Assembly: GCA_031551145.1 (NCBI GenBank)
Contig: JAVBNZ010000027.1
Coordinates: 1-42,082 of the forward strand
Length of the DNA stretch: 42,082 bases
Origin: WRKB01 sp031551145
Lineage (GTDB): Bacteria; Desulfobacterota; Desulfovibrionia; Desulfovibrionales; Desulfovibrionaceae
Direction: 5' to 3'
A program made the translations under genes and the position numbers. The notes under the pieces are model-generated. The model saw only the letters and a list, made by a program, of their open reading frames with translations, ran no database searches and was not told where the DNA came from. Of the stretch, positions 15,110 through 22,732 are shown one piece after another (position 1 is the first letter of the stretch; each line of letters begins with the position of its first letter).

Positions 15110-16287
15110 CTCAATTCCGTCAACACGGCCTTGGTCGCCGCCAGCATGTGGTCGAACTCCCCTTCGGTCAGCCAATGCTGGAAGGGGAAGGAGACCATGT
15201 TGTCGTAAAAGGCGTCGGAGTGGGGGCAGTCGGCCTTGCCGAGGCCCAGCTTCACGTAGAAGTCGTAGCGGTTGAGCGGCATGTACTGCACGACGCATTT
15301 GACGCCGTGCTTGTGGAACATGGCGCGGATGAAGGGATCGCGCCTGCCGCCGTTCAGGCGCGCGGCCAGCAGGTGGTAGTTGTGGCGCGTGGAGTCCACG
15401 CGGTGGAACTCCAGTTCGGGGAAATCGGCGAGCGCGTCGATGAAGCGCAGGGCCCGCGCCCGTTTTTCGGCGTTGATCGCGTCGATGCGCTTGAGCATGA
15501 CACGGCCGAGGGCGCATTCGATTTCGCCGATGCAGTAATTGTTGGGCCAGAGGATGTGCCCGTCGAGCATGGGGAGGTCGACATTGCCCATGGCAGGCAG
15601 CCAATAGTCCGGGCGCTCGCCGGGGTAGGCGCAGTGCCCGTTGTGGCGCAGCATGGGCGCAATCTGGGCGAGTTTTTCATCCCGCACCACGAGCATGCCG
15701 CCCTCGCCCAGGGTGGTGAGGTTTTTGTGCGAATGGAAGGAGAAAATCGCCATGTCGCCGAAGGAGCCGGAGCGTGTGCCGTCCACGTCCGCGCCTATGG
15801 ACTGGGCCGCGTCCTCGATGACGATGATGCCGCGTTCGCGCGCCAGGGCCATGATGGCCGGCATGTCGGCCACATAGCCGTAGAGGTGGACGACGACAAT
15901 CGCGCGGGTCTTGGGGGTGAGCACGGCCGCTATGCTCTGGGCCGTGACCACGCGGGCGGCGGGGTCGATGTCGGCCCAGACGAGGCGCGCGCCTTTCTTG
16001 AGGTAAGGATAGGCCGAGGCCGTGAAGGTATGGGAAGGAATGACGACTTCGTCCCCTTCCTTGAACATGCAGAGCTGGGCGGAAAGCTCAAGCGCCGAAA
16101 CCCCGTTCATGACCGCAAAGCAGGTGCCCTCGGGCAGCCCCTGGTAGGCCGCGAACGCGTTTTGAAATTTGAGCAGGTGCCGTCCCTGGGTCAGGGTTTC
16201 GGCGTTGCGCATGGCCTCGGCCACGGCGCCGATTTCTTCCTCGGTATAGCGCAGGGCGCGCCCGCTGAAATTGACCTTGAGATCCAT
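15106..16287 (-). CDS. DegT/DnrJ/EryC1/StrS sugar aminotransferase (KdnA-like role)
   Basis: 393 residues, PLP fold type I. Seen are the N-terminal TLTQGRHLLKFQNAFAAY, GDEVVIPSHTFTASAYPYLKKGA, VVHLYGYVADM, the PLP-contact IVIEDAAQSIGA, and the Schiff-base lysine in FSFHSHKNLTTLGEGGML. The C-terminal part has the family YMPLNRYDFY pattern. The family moves an amino group to a keto- or aldehydo-sugar. Next to a KdnB-like oxidase, the natural substrate would be an 8-aldehyde ulosonate. Its ATG overlaps the dehydrogenase stop (TGATG) and AGGA precedes it. Confidence 0.88.
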   Translation of the reverse strand: MDLKVNFSGRALRYTEEEIGAVAEAMRNAETLTQGRHLLKFQNAFAAYQGLPEGTCFAVMNGVSALELSAQLCMFKEGDEVVIPSHTFTASAYPYLKKGARLVWADIDPAARVVTAQSIAAVLTPKTRAIVVVHLYGYVADMPAIMALARERGIIVIEDAAQSIGADVDGTRSGSFGDMAIFSFHSHKNLTTLGEGGMLVVRDEKLAQIAPMLRHNGHCAYPGERPDYWLPAMGNVDLPMLDGHILWPNNYCIGEIECALGRVMLKRIDAINAEKRARALRFIDALADFPELEFHRVDSTRHNYHLLAARLNGGRRDPFIRAMFHKHGVKCVVQYMPLNRYDFYVKLGLGKADCPHSDAFYDNMVSFPFQHWLTEGEFDHMLAATKAVLTELR

Positions 16288-17363
16288 CACATCCTCTTGA
16301 AACGTTCGATGACGTTTTCCCTGGTCAGAATCTTCCTGAAGTCCGGGCCAAGGCGGTTGGAAAGGGAATTGTCGTGCACAATGGTGCCCCGGTACAGGGT
16401 TTCGTAGTCTTCCCCGCCTAAATTCGCGCAGATGCCCTTGGGCAGGCTGACCTTCTGGCGCTCCATCATCCGCATGAAGAGGGCGTACTGTTCGGGATAG
16501 ATGTCTTCCAGCGCGGTGAGGGCGTAACAGTTGGCGATGCCGTGGTGCATGTGCAGGGCCACGGAAAGCCCGGCCGAGAAGGGATGCACCACGCCCACAT
16601 AGCCGGTGGCCATGCCGCCCATGTAGGACGCGATCATCATCTCTTCCAGGTTGTCTTCGCTCATCATGTCGTCGGAGAGAAAGATCTTCTCGCACATGGA
16701 CACGGCCTTTTCGGCCAGCATGTCCACGATGCGGTTGCGGTAGGAGCCGGTAAGGGTCTCAAAGCAGTGCATATACGTGTCCATGCCGGTGTAGAAGAAC
16801 TGGTCGCGCGGCACGGTGCGGGTAAGCTCGTAGTCCATGACGATCTGGTCGAACACGGTATAATCGCTGTTCATGCCCAGTTTGAGGCGCTTTTTGACGT
16901 TGCTGAGCACGCAGGTGCGGGAGCATTCGGAACCCGTGCCGGCCAGCGTGGGCACGGCGATCTTGTAAATCGGCGGATTTTTTACCAGTTCCCAGCCCTG
17001 GTAGTCTTCAGCCAGACCGGGATTGGTCATCAGGTTGGCCACGGCCTTGCAGGAATCCATTGTGGCGCCGCCGCCCAGGGCCACCATGCAGCAGGGCAGG
17101 TGGGAACCGGCTTCGCGCACCTTGGCGGCCAGCACGTCCATATAGTCGGTGGTGGGCTCTTCGCGCACATCCACGTATATGATGCGGTCGCCGCGCTCCA
17201 CGGGCAGGCGGGCGGCCAGATCCTTGCCCTGGAAATAGTGGTCGATGAAAAAGACCACTCCTTCCCCTTCGCTTGTGCGCCGCGTCTTGAGCAGATCGCC
17301 GAGCTGGGAAAGGGAACCCTTGCCGAAAATATAGTATGGGACGTTCTTGACGTTGCGGTACAT
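16287..17363 (-). CDS. KdnB-like iron-containing dehydrogenase (ulosonate 8-oxidase type)
   Basis: 358 residues of the iron-containing alcohol dehydrogenase family. The nucleotide motif is VALGGGATMDSCKAVANL. The metal ligands are visible: Asp and His in GMDTYMHC, His in VVHPFSAG and His in HMHHGIANC. Long stretches agree with Shewanella KdnB as I recall it: YQGWELVKNP, GTGSECSRT and KLGMNSDYTVFDQIVMD. KdnB oxidises C8 of Kdo so that KdnA can aminate it. The adjacent DegT gene fits. Specificity for Kdo versus a nonulosonate is unknown. First gene of the operon. Confidence 0.85.
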   Translation of the reverse strand: MYRNVKNVPYYIFGKGSLSQLGDLLKTRRTSEGEGVVFFIDHYFQGKDLAARLPVERGDRIIYVDVREEPTTDYMDVLAAKVREAGSHLPCCMVALGGGATMDSCKAVANLMTNPGLAEDYQGWELVKNPPIYKIAVPTLAGTGSECSRTCVLSNVKKRLKLGMNSDYTVFDQIVMDYELTRTVPRDQFFYTGMDTYMHCFETLTGSYRNRIVDMLAEKAVSMCEKIFLSDDMMSEDNLEEMMIASYMGGMATGYVGVVHPFSAGLSVALHMHHGIANCYALTALEDIYPEQYALFMRMMERQKVSLPKGICANLGGEDYETLYRGTIVHDNSLSNRLGPDFRKILTRENVIERFKRM

Positions 17364-17592
17364 GCATAATCCTCGTGGTTGAGTCAGATGGAACCGTTTC
17401 CCCTATAGTCTCCTTTGCGCGGCACTGCAAGAGGCGCGGAAAGGGAGGAGCAGCCACTCCCGGAAAAGGACGCATTCTGCCGTCTGCCGGGTCTATTCTT
17501 TTTTCATTTTCCGCCGATAAGCCGAAAAAGGCGCGCACCGGAATGCGCAAAGATTTTTCGCAAGGCGCGCACAATCCCTGTTTTTTTCGGAT
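17364..17592. other. Divergent intergenic region between sugar operon and flagellin-like gene
   Basis: 229 nt. It contains a sigma-28-type promoter for the plus-strand gene and, overlapping that gene's start, a 19-codon frame (17543-17602). No strong promoter was identified for the sugar operon. Confidence 0.5.
17494..17520 (+). promoter_or_regulatory. Sigma-28 (FliA)-type flagellar promoter
   Basis: GCCGATAA (17513-17520) is a perfect sigma-28 -10 element. With the standard 15-nt spacer, the -35 position reads TATT (17494-17497) against TAAA, a partial match. The start would be near 17527, about 66 nt before the flagellin-like gene. Confidence 0.6.
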
Positions 17593-17602
17593 ATGCCTAT
17601 GA
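17543..17602 (+). CDS. Candidate 19-codon leader frame overlapping the flagellin-like start
   Basis: ATG at 17543 to TGA at 17600-17602 encodes MRKDFSQGAHNPCFFRICL. Its stop overlaps the ATG at 17599 as ATGA. Since the main gene lacks a ribosome site, coupling from this frame is one possible way to start it. The ribosome site of the short frame is itself weak, so this is only a candidate. Confidence 0.2.
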   Translation: MRKDFSQGAHNPCFFRICL

Positions 17603-18471
17603 ATTACGGCCTTTCGGGCATGGCGCTGCAGCTTCTTTTGCCGGACTCCGGCTCCTGGTTCGCCGGCTCTTTCACGAGCCGGGTCTGGACGGAACTGGTG
17701 AGCGCGCGCGTAAACTCCCTGCTCAAGAGCACGGTCGCCCCCGACCTGCTCGGCGAGGCCCTGGGCGGCAGGCTGCGCGGAGACGCCGGCATGCTGCGCC
17801 AGGCTTCTTCCAACGTGCTGGAGGCGAAATCCATGATGGATACGGCCTCTTCGGGCGTGGGCAGCATTGCGCAGCAGATCGGCGAAGCGCAGGAGCTGGT
17901 GACGGAATTCAACGAAGCCGTTGACAAACTCGATCCCCTTGATCCGGATTTCGCCGACAAAAAACAGGCCCTGGTCGATCAGTACACGCCGCTGTACGAG
18001 TCCATAGGCAAAAGCATCAACAGCATTGTGAAAAATACGGCCTACAACGGCATCGCGCTGCTCGACGGCGAGGCCTGGGCCGGGGACGAACGGATACACA
18101 TCGTGCCCTCTTCCGGGGATCCCGTCGCGGGTTCGGTGCACATTCAGGCCGGAACGGACGGCTTTCCGCTCGCCTTCAATAACTTGCGGCCGCAGTTCGG
18201 GGATATCGGCGCGGGCAACCCCCTTGACGACCCGGATACCGCCGCCGGTCTTAGCGAACTGAAAAGCACGGCCGAAAGCCTGGCCGGGCTCTATGCCGGG
18301 CGGGCAAGCAGCCTGAACGGGCAGGCCCTTTCCCTCAAAAGCCAGGCCGCCGTGCTGGAAGAGGCGGCGTTGCGCCGTGCCGGGCTGGGAAGCTCGGCTC
18401 CGGACCCGCACAGCCTGCTGCTCGATCTGGCGCTGCGGGATACAGGCGGTCTGATCGACACAAGAAGCTGA
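17593..18471 (+). CDS. Flagellin-like protein
   Basis: 292 residues. The central stretch VLEAKSMMDTASSGVGSIAQQIGEAQELVTEFNEA and the later INSIVKNTAYNGIALLDG resemble the flagellin D0/D1 N-terminal region, where an N-G-x-x-LLDG signature is typical. The C-terminal SLAGLYAGRASSLNGQALSLKSQAAV resembles the matching C-terminal coil. The extreme N- and C-termini do not match classical flagellins, so it may be a divergent flagellin or a hook-associated relative. A sigma-28-type promoter precedes it, and the divergent operon makes an acidic sugar, which suggests it or its relatives are glycosylated. No clear ribosome site; the second ATG (17599) overlaps a short upstream frame. Confidence 0.7.
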   Translation: MPMNYGLSGMALQLLLPDSGSWFAGSFTSRVWTELVSARVNSLLKSTVAPDLLGEALGGRLRGDAGMLRQASSNVLEAKSMMDTASSGVGSIAQQIGEAQELVTEFNEAVDKLDPLDPDFADKKQALVDQYTPLYESIGKSINSIVKNTAYNGIALLDGEAWAGDERIHIVPSSGDPVAGSVHIQAGTDGFPLAFNNLRPQFGDIGAGNPLDDPDTAAGLSELKSTAESLAGLYAGRASSLNGQALSLKSQAAVLEEAALRRAGLGSSAPDPHSLLLDLALRDTGGLIDTRS

Positions 18472-18531
18472 AACGAGACGGATCTGTTCCAGGCGATACG
18501 CTGTGAGGCCGGTTCCAAAGTTTGGGAGACC

Positions 18532-18555
18532 GGATTCACCTTCGCGGGAATGACG
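18532..18555. repeat. Dispersed-repeat-like sequence
   Basis: The 24-nt GGATTCACC-TTCGCGGGAATGACG lies in a 205-nt gene-free stretch (18472-18676). It resembles the common bacterial repeat family built on CATTCCCGCGAA. Only one copy was noticed here. Translated in the minus direction it gives a HSREGES-like peptide, typical of such repeats. Confidence 0.45.
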
Positions 18556-18676
18556 CAAAGGGGAAAGGCTTGATGCGTTCGAGTTGCTCAGCGGAAAGAT
18601 GGAAAAGCCTGCCCATTGCGCCCCCATCAGCGCAACTGTTCAACTTCTCTGCAAATCGCAATAATGAGTCCAGAGC

Positions 18677-19777
18677 CTAAACATTAAACAAAAAGTGCAT
18701 GACATCGCCGTCCTGCACGACATACTCCTTGCCCTCGGTGCGCAGCAGACCGGCCGTGCGGCAGGCGGCCTCGCTCTTCAGGCGCATATAGTCCTCAAAA
18801 GCGATGACTTCCGCGCGGATGAAGCCGCGCTCGAAGTCCCCGTGGATCACCCCGGCCGCCTGGGGAGCTTTCCAGCCCCGCTGTATTGTCCAGGCGCGCG
18901 CCTCTTTTTCCCCGGCCGTGAAATAGCTGATCAGTCCCAACAGTTCGTAGCCCGCGCGGATAATGCGCGCCAGCCCGCTTTCCGCCACGCCGTAGGAGGC
19001 CAGCAGTTGCGCCTGCTCCTCTTCGGGCAGGCCCTGCAGCTCCTCCTCCAGCCGGGCGCAGATCACGGCCGTGGCCGCGCCGCGCGCGGCCGCGAAGTCC
19101 TTGATCTCTTTGGGCGCGTCCGCGCCTTCGGCCGGCATGTTTTCATCAATATTGGCGCAATAGATGACCTTTTTGGCGGTCAGCAGGCCCAATTCCCTCC
19201 ATGAGGCCAAAAAGGCCTCCCCGGCAGGCAGGGCGAAGGTCGCGGCCGAGTTGCCGGCGTTGAGGTGTTCGAGCAGGCGCTCCATGTCTTCCAGAGCGGC
19301 GCGGGCTTTGGCGTCGCCCCTGGCCTCCTTGCGCAGGCGCTCCAGGCGGCGCTCCACGGCCTGGATGTCGGCCAGCAGCAGTTCCGTCTCAATGGTTTCC
19401 ACGTCGCGCAGCGGATCGGGCGCGCCGTCCACATGGGCGATGTTTTCGTCCTCAAAGCACCGCACCACGTGGATAAGGGCCGCGCATTCCCGTATGTGGG
19501 CCAGGAAACGGTTGCCCAGGCCTTCGCCCTTGCTGGCGCCGCGCACCAGGCCGGCGATGTCGTAAAAATCCACGGAGGCGTGGATGGTTTTTTGCGGCCG
19601 CACCAGATCGGCCAGTTTGAGAAGGCGCGCGTCCGGCACGGCCACCGTGGCCTTGTTGGGCTCGATGGTGCAGAAGGGATAGTTGGCCGCCTGGGCGTTC
19701 TGCGCCCTGGTCAGCGCGTTGAAAAGGGTGGACTTGCCCACGTTGGGCAGGCCGACGATGCCGATGCTGAGTGCCAT
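18677..19777 (-). CDS. ychF: Redox-regulated ATPase YchF
   Basis: 366 residues, Obg-family. G1 is GLPNVGKSTLFNAL. The G4 position reads NIDE rather than NKxD, as is typical for YchF, which hydrolyses ATP in preference to GTP. DIAGLVRGASKGEGLGNRFL is the G3/switch region. The C-terminal TGS part ends with the typical VIAFEDYMRLKSEAACR and YVVQDGDVMHFLFNV. YchF binds ribosomes and influences stress responses. The ATG has GGAG upstream. The upstream spacer holds copy B of the structured repeat. Confidence 0.97.
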   Translation of the reverse strand: MALSIGIVGLPNVGKSTLFNALTRAQNAQAANYPFCTIEPNKATVAVPDARLLKLADLVRPQKTIHASVDFYDIAGLVRGASKGEGLGNRFLAHIRECAALIHVVRCFEDENIAHVDGAPDPLRDVETIETELLLADIQAVERRLERLRKEARGDAKARAALEDMERLLEHLNAGNSAATFALPAGEAFLASWRELGLLTAKKVIYCANIDENMPAEGADAPKEIKDFAAARGAATAVICARLEEELQGLPEEEQAQLLASYGVAESGLARIIRAGYELLGLISYFTAGEKEARAWTIQRGWKAPQAAGVIHGDFERGFIRAEVIAFEDYMRLKSEAACRTAGLLRTEGKEYVVQDGDVMHFLFNV

Positions 19778-20014
19778 GCTGTTACTCCGGGCGAAATTGC
19801 GGACGCGCCGTCAAATAGGGGATATTCGCGGGCAATTGCGGCGTCAAACGGCTTTTTTGCTCCGGTCGGGGACGATAAGAGTCCACTCCCTGCGCAAAAA
19901 AGCCGTTTTCCTTGCTCTTGCCGCGCGCTCTCCCTATGTAATGACAAGTCCTAAGCTCTTCCTCGGCACGTCGCGCCGGGAGGGTCTGATTTGGACTTCG
20001 ACAAAGAATTCGAC
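19778..20014. other. Intergenic region with structured repeat
   Basis: 237 nt between ychF and the glycosyltransferase gene, both minus strand. It holds repeat copy B at 19846-19908. Nothing else was identified. Confidence 0.5.
19846..19908. repeat. Structured dispersed repeat, copy B
   Basis: AAACGGCTTTTTTGC (19846-19860) pairs perfectly with GCAAAAAAGCCGTTT (19894-19908). The inner GGAC-GATAAGA-GTCC (19870-19884) forms a hairpin. It shares TTTTTTGCTCCGGTC and the GCAAAAA arm with copy A. One inner pair changes compensatorily (T-A in A, G-C in B), which supports a conserved folded structure. Confidence 0.85.
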
Positions 20015-21040
20015 CTATAACGAATTCCACAGTGCGCACGCGGCGCGTTCCTGCTCTTCCAGGGAATAGGCCGCGGCCGTCAGCCGGCCGGCGCGGCGCA
20101 GGGCCGCGAGTTCTTTGTCCCCGGCCTCAAGAGCGTCCAGTGCCGCTTCCAGCGCGCAAACCGCGCCCGGCACATCGGCGTCGGCCGCGTAAAAGCCGTT
20201 GCCGCCCCATTCCACGGGCCGCAGGGGAAAGAAAGGCCGGGCCGCGCCGGGAAAATCGCGCGCCGGGCGCATATACTCCCATCCGCCCAGGCCTGTAAAG
20301 CCCGCGACTATGCAACCGCAGGCAAAGGCCTCCAGCGGCGGCAGGGGGCAGCCCTCGGGAAAGCCCGTGCTCAAAAAAACGTGGGCGCCGCGCAGATGCG
20401 CGGCCACCTCGGCCTGCGAACAACCTTCTATGCTCACCCATTCCAGGGCGCGGCCGGGATGAAGGCGGGCCCGGCGGGCCTCGACCGCCTCGCGTATCCA
20501 GCGCGCGAGAGCCTTGTTCTTGCGCGGCATGAAGGCGATGCGCCAAGGGCCGCTCACAGGCGTTCCATCCGTCCGTTCCGCCGGGGGGTGAAAGAGCGCG
20601 GGATCGATGCCCGGCCGCAGGATGCGCGCCCGCCTGCCCAGGCTCATTTCGATAAAGCGCGCCACGGGATCGGAAACCGCCAGAAATTCCACGGGCAGCG
20701 CCTCCGCGCCGGGCGGCAGGCCGGAGAGCAGATAGGCCCAGTTCTGCACGTAGACGATGCAGCGCGCGCCGGCGCGCAGGCCGGACAGCAGCGCGGTGGG
20801 CCAGCCTTCGGGAACGAGCAGGATGTCGCCGGGCGCGAAGCGCAGTTCGTCAAGCAGCCGATGGGGCAACCGGCAGGGTACGGCCTCTTCGGACGCAGCC
20901 GGCGCATCAGGCCGGGCGGGTTCCCGCAGGACGAAGCTTACAGGAGCGCCGGCTGCGTGCAATATGCGCCCCATGCGTCGCAGCACGGTCAGGCCGCCGC
21001 TGCCGCGCGCGAGCGGGGGGAGAAAGATGTGCGTTGTCAT
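20015..21040 (-). CDS. Glycosyltransferase, GT-B/GT4-like
   Basis: 341 residues. The N-terminal half is Gly-rich and short, starting MTTHIFLPPLARGSGGL. The C-terminal half has the retaining GT4 pattern ILRPGIDPALF, then VFLSTGFPEGCPLPPLEAFACGCIVAGF, where E in PEG and LEAFACGC is the donor-binding E-x7-E-like motif. Donor and acceptor are unknown; a cell-envelope polysaccharide role is likely. It is on the same strand as YchF but separated by a repeat, so it is probably not in its operon. The ATG has no strong ribosome site. Confidence 0.82.
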   Translation of the reverse strand: MTTHIFLPPLARGSGGLTVLRRMGRILHAAGAPVSFVLREPARPDAPAASEEAVPCRLPHRLLDELRFAPGDILLVPEGWPTALLSGLRAGARCIVYVQNWAYLLSGLPPGAEALPVEFLAVSDPVARFIEMSLGRRARILRPGIDPALFHPPAERTDGTPVSGPWRIAFMPRKNKALARWIREAVEARRARLHPGRALEWVSIEGCSQAEVAAHLRGAHVFLSTGFPEGCPLPPLEAFACGCIVAGFTGLGGWEYMRPARDFPGAARPFFPLRPVEWGGNGFYAADADVPGAVCALEAALDALEAGDKELAALRRAGRLTAAAYSLEEQERAACALWNSL

Positions 21041-21128
21041 GCGGAATTGTCTGTTTCACTCCCACAGCGGATTACAAAAAAATCCGGGGGAGAAAAGCTC
21101 CCCCGGAAGCCTGCCGTTGCGCCGGAGC

Positions 21129-21971
21129 TTATCTGTCGGGGCCCTTATTGCCCCAGCCGCCGGGATTGCCGGAACTGCGGTTTCCGCGGCCACGGTCGGC
21201 ATCCCCGCGATCCCGGTCGCCGCGGTTGCGATCCCGGTCATAGTCCCTGCGGTCGCGATCTCCGCGATCCTGCCGATCACGGTCATACCCCTTGCGACCA
21301 CCGTCCCTGCGGTCGCGGTCGCCGTCATATTTTTTGTGATCGCGGTCTCTGCGGTCGCGATCGTAGTCTTTGCGATCATGATCCCTGCGATCGCGGTCCC
21401 GGTGATCGCGGTCCCGGTGATCGTAGCGGCCGTCCCGACCGTGATCCCGATAATCGCGGTCATCGCGATCGGCGTGCCTGTATCCCTTCCTGTACTGTCC
21501 CGGAGGGCCTTCCGGCGTGCCCTTGTAGTGTCCCCTGGCCCTGCCGGGATGATCGTAATAGTCCTTCCAGAAATCCCTGTCCCGGTCGTATCGGCCGTAA
21601 CGGCGCTTGTCGAAGCCGTACTCATCGCGCCGGCAGTTATAGGAACGGCAGATGTCGTCCCAGTCCCGGCCGCTCTGCCGCAGGGCGCGCAGTTCGTCTT
21701 CGGAGCGCCGCGTTTCCCGTGCCAGGGATCTGAGGCGCGCCTCTTCCAGCGCATATTCGCGGTCGCGCCATTCCCGTTCCAGGCGTTGGTAGTCGGCGGA
21801 ACCCCGGCCCGCGCGGTCAAAGGCAGAGCGCGCGTCGTCGGCCCGGCGCAGCGCCTCGGCCATGTCGTCGGCCCTGTTGCTCATATCGCGCAAATCCGCC
21901 GCGCGTCCCGCATCGGGAAGAAAAGCCGCCGCAAAAAACGCCGTGAGAAGGAAACCGCAAAAAACTTTCAT
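21129..21971 (-). CDS. Secreted protein with Asp/Arg-rich repeat tail
   Basis: 280 residues. A signal peptide (residues 1-24) precedes a charged helical core (25-162), then a tail of about 118 residues made almost only of Asp, Arg, His, Gly, Tyr and Lys in short DR, DRD and RDH units. The core is homologous to the next gene upstream: both have ADLRDMS, ALEEARLR, WDDIC, YNCRRD, YGFDKRRY and DFWKDYY. No enzymatic motif is visible. The tail is probably disordered; ion or polyanion binding is speculation. The tail DNA is GATCGCGGT-like and repeat-rich, so its length may vary between strains. Confidence 0.75.
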   Translation of the reverse strand: MKVFCGFLLTAFFAAAFLPDAGRAADLRDMSNRADDMAEALRRADDARSAFDRAGRGSADYQRLEREWRDREYALEEARLRSLARETRRSEDELRALRQSGRDWDDICRSYNCRRDEYGFDKRRYGRYDRDRDFWKDYYDHPGRARGHYKGTPEGPPGQYRKGYRHADRDDRDYRDHGRDGRYDHRDRDHRDRDRRDHDRKDYDRDRRDRDHKKYDGDRDRRDGGRKGYDRDRQDRGDRDRRDYDRDRNRGDRDRGDADRGRGNRSSGNPGGWGNKGPDR

Positions 21972-22011
21972 GCATTACCTCGGTGCTTGTATTCTCGTCC
22001 CGTCGGCGTGT

Positions 22012-22533
22012 TCAATCCCGATCCTTCCCCTTGCCTTTCTTGTCCTTCTTGTACTGGCCCGGAGGGCCGTCCGGCGTGCCCTTGTGGTGCCCTCTGGCCT
22101 TGCCGGGCCGGCTGTAATAGTCTTTCCAGAAATCCCTGTCCCGATCGAATTGGGCATAGCGGCGCTTGTCAAAGCCGTAAGAATCGCGCCGGCAATTGTA
22201 GGCGCGGCAGATGTCGTCCCAGCCCCTGCCGCTGCGGCGCATCTCGCGCAGTTCGTCGGCGGAACGGTTCATGTCGCGCGCCATGGCCCTGAGGCGCGCC
22301 TCTTCCAGGGCGTATTCGCGCTCCCGCCAGGCTTGCTCCAGGCGGAGATAGTCGTTTGAGCCCCTGGTTGCGCGTTCAAACGCATAACGCGCGTCGTCGG
22401 CGCTGCGCAGCGCGTCGGCGATGTCACGGGCTCTGTAGGACATGTCGCGCAGATCCGCGGCGAAACAGAAAGCCGGAAGCAGCAGGCTCAGAAACACAAC
22501 AGGGGCCGTGATGCGGAAAGACCGGATTTTCAT
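22012..22533 (-). CDS. Secreted paralogue without the long tail
   Basis: 173 residues, with a signal peptide (LSLLLPAFCFA) and the same core as the gene downstream: RADDAR-type helix, REYALEEARLRAMAR, WDDICRAYNCRRDSYGFDKRRY, DFWKDYY, GTPDGPPGQY. It ends with a short basic tail (KKDKKGKGKDRD) instead of the long Asp/Arg tail. The ATG at 22533 has AGAGGA upstream. The two paralogues are 40 nt apart and probably share a transcript. A tandem duplication is likely, after which one tail expanded. Confidence 0.75.
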   Translation of the reverse strand: MKIRSFRITAPVVFLSLLLPAFCFAADLRDMSYRARDIADALRSADDARYAFERATRGSNDYLRLEQAWREREYALEEARLRAMARDMNRSADELREMRRSGRGWDDICRAYNCRRDSYGFDKRRYAQFDRDRDFWKDYYSRPGKARGHHKGTPDGPPGQYKKDKKGKGKDRD

Positions 22534-22689
22534 AAAATCCTCTGCATGTTGCGGGTGAAAAACCTGCGCGCATGACGCGGATGATACAAGGGGAGGCACG
22601 CACTTCTTATAGCTGTATCCCCCGGTTTCCGTAAAGAAAAACCTGAAGGAGCGTTGACGCTGCACGTTCCAGTGCGTACATACAGCATG

Positions 22690-22707
22690 CCGGGAAGAAA
22701 TTCCCGG
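22690..22707 (+). promoter_or_regulatory. Perfect GAAA-tetraloop hairpin in the leader of the next gene
   Basis: CCGGGAA (22690-22696), loop GAAA, TTCCCGG (22701-22707). It lies 25 nt before the ATG at 22733 and 13 nt before the AAGGAG site. The GNRA loop closing a perfect 7-bp stem suggests a stable leader-RNA fold. No U-tract follows, so it is not a terminator. Confidence 0.45.
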
Positions 22708-22732
22708 TTCATCGGGGGACAAAGGAGACGTC

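Noticed and set aside
13163..15208. 681-residue plus-strand open frame
   Set aside because: It is the antisense of the fusion gene, the aminotransferase end and SpsF-like gene, which have clear domains. It lacks a ribosome site and family motifs; GC-rich DNA gives long shadow frames.
20757..22292. 511-residue plus-strand frame with long hydrophobic repeats
   Set aside because: It is the complement of the Asp/Arg-rich tail (GATCGCGGT-type codons), which automatically reads as Val/Ile/Ala-rich on the other strand. No ribosome site.
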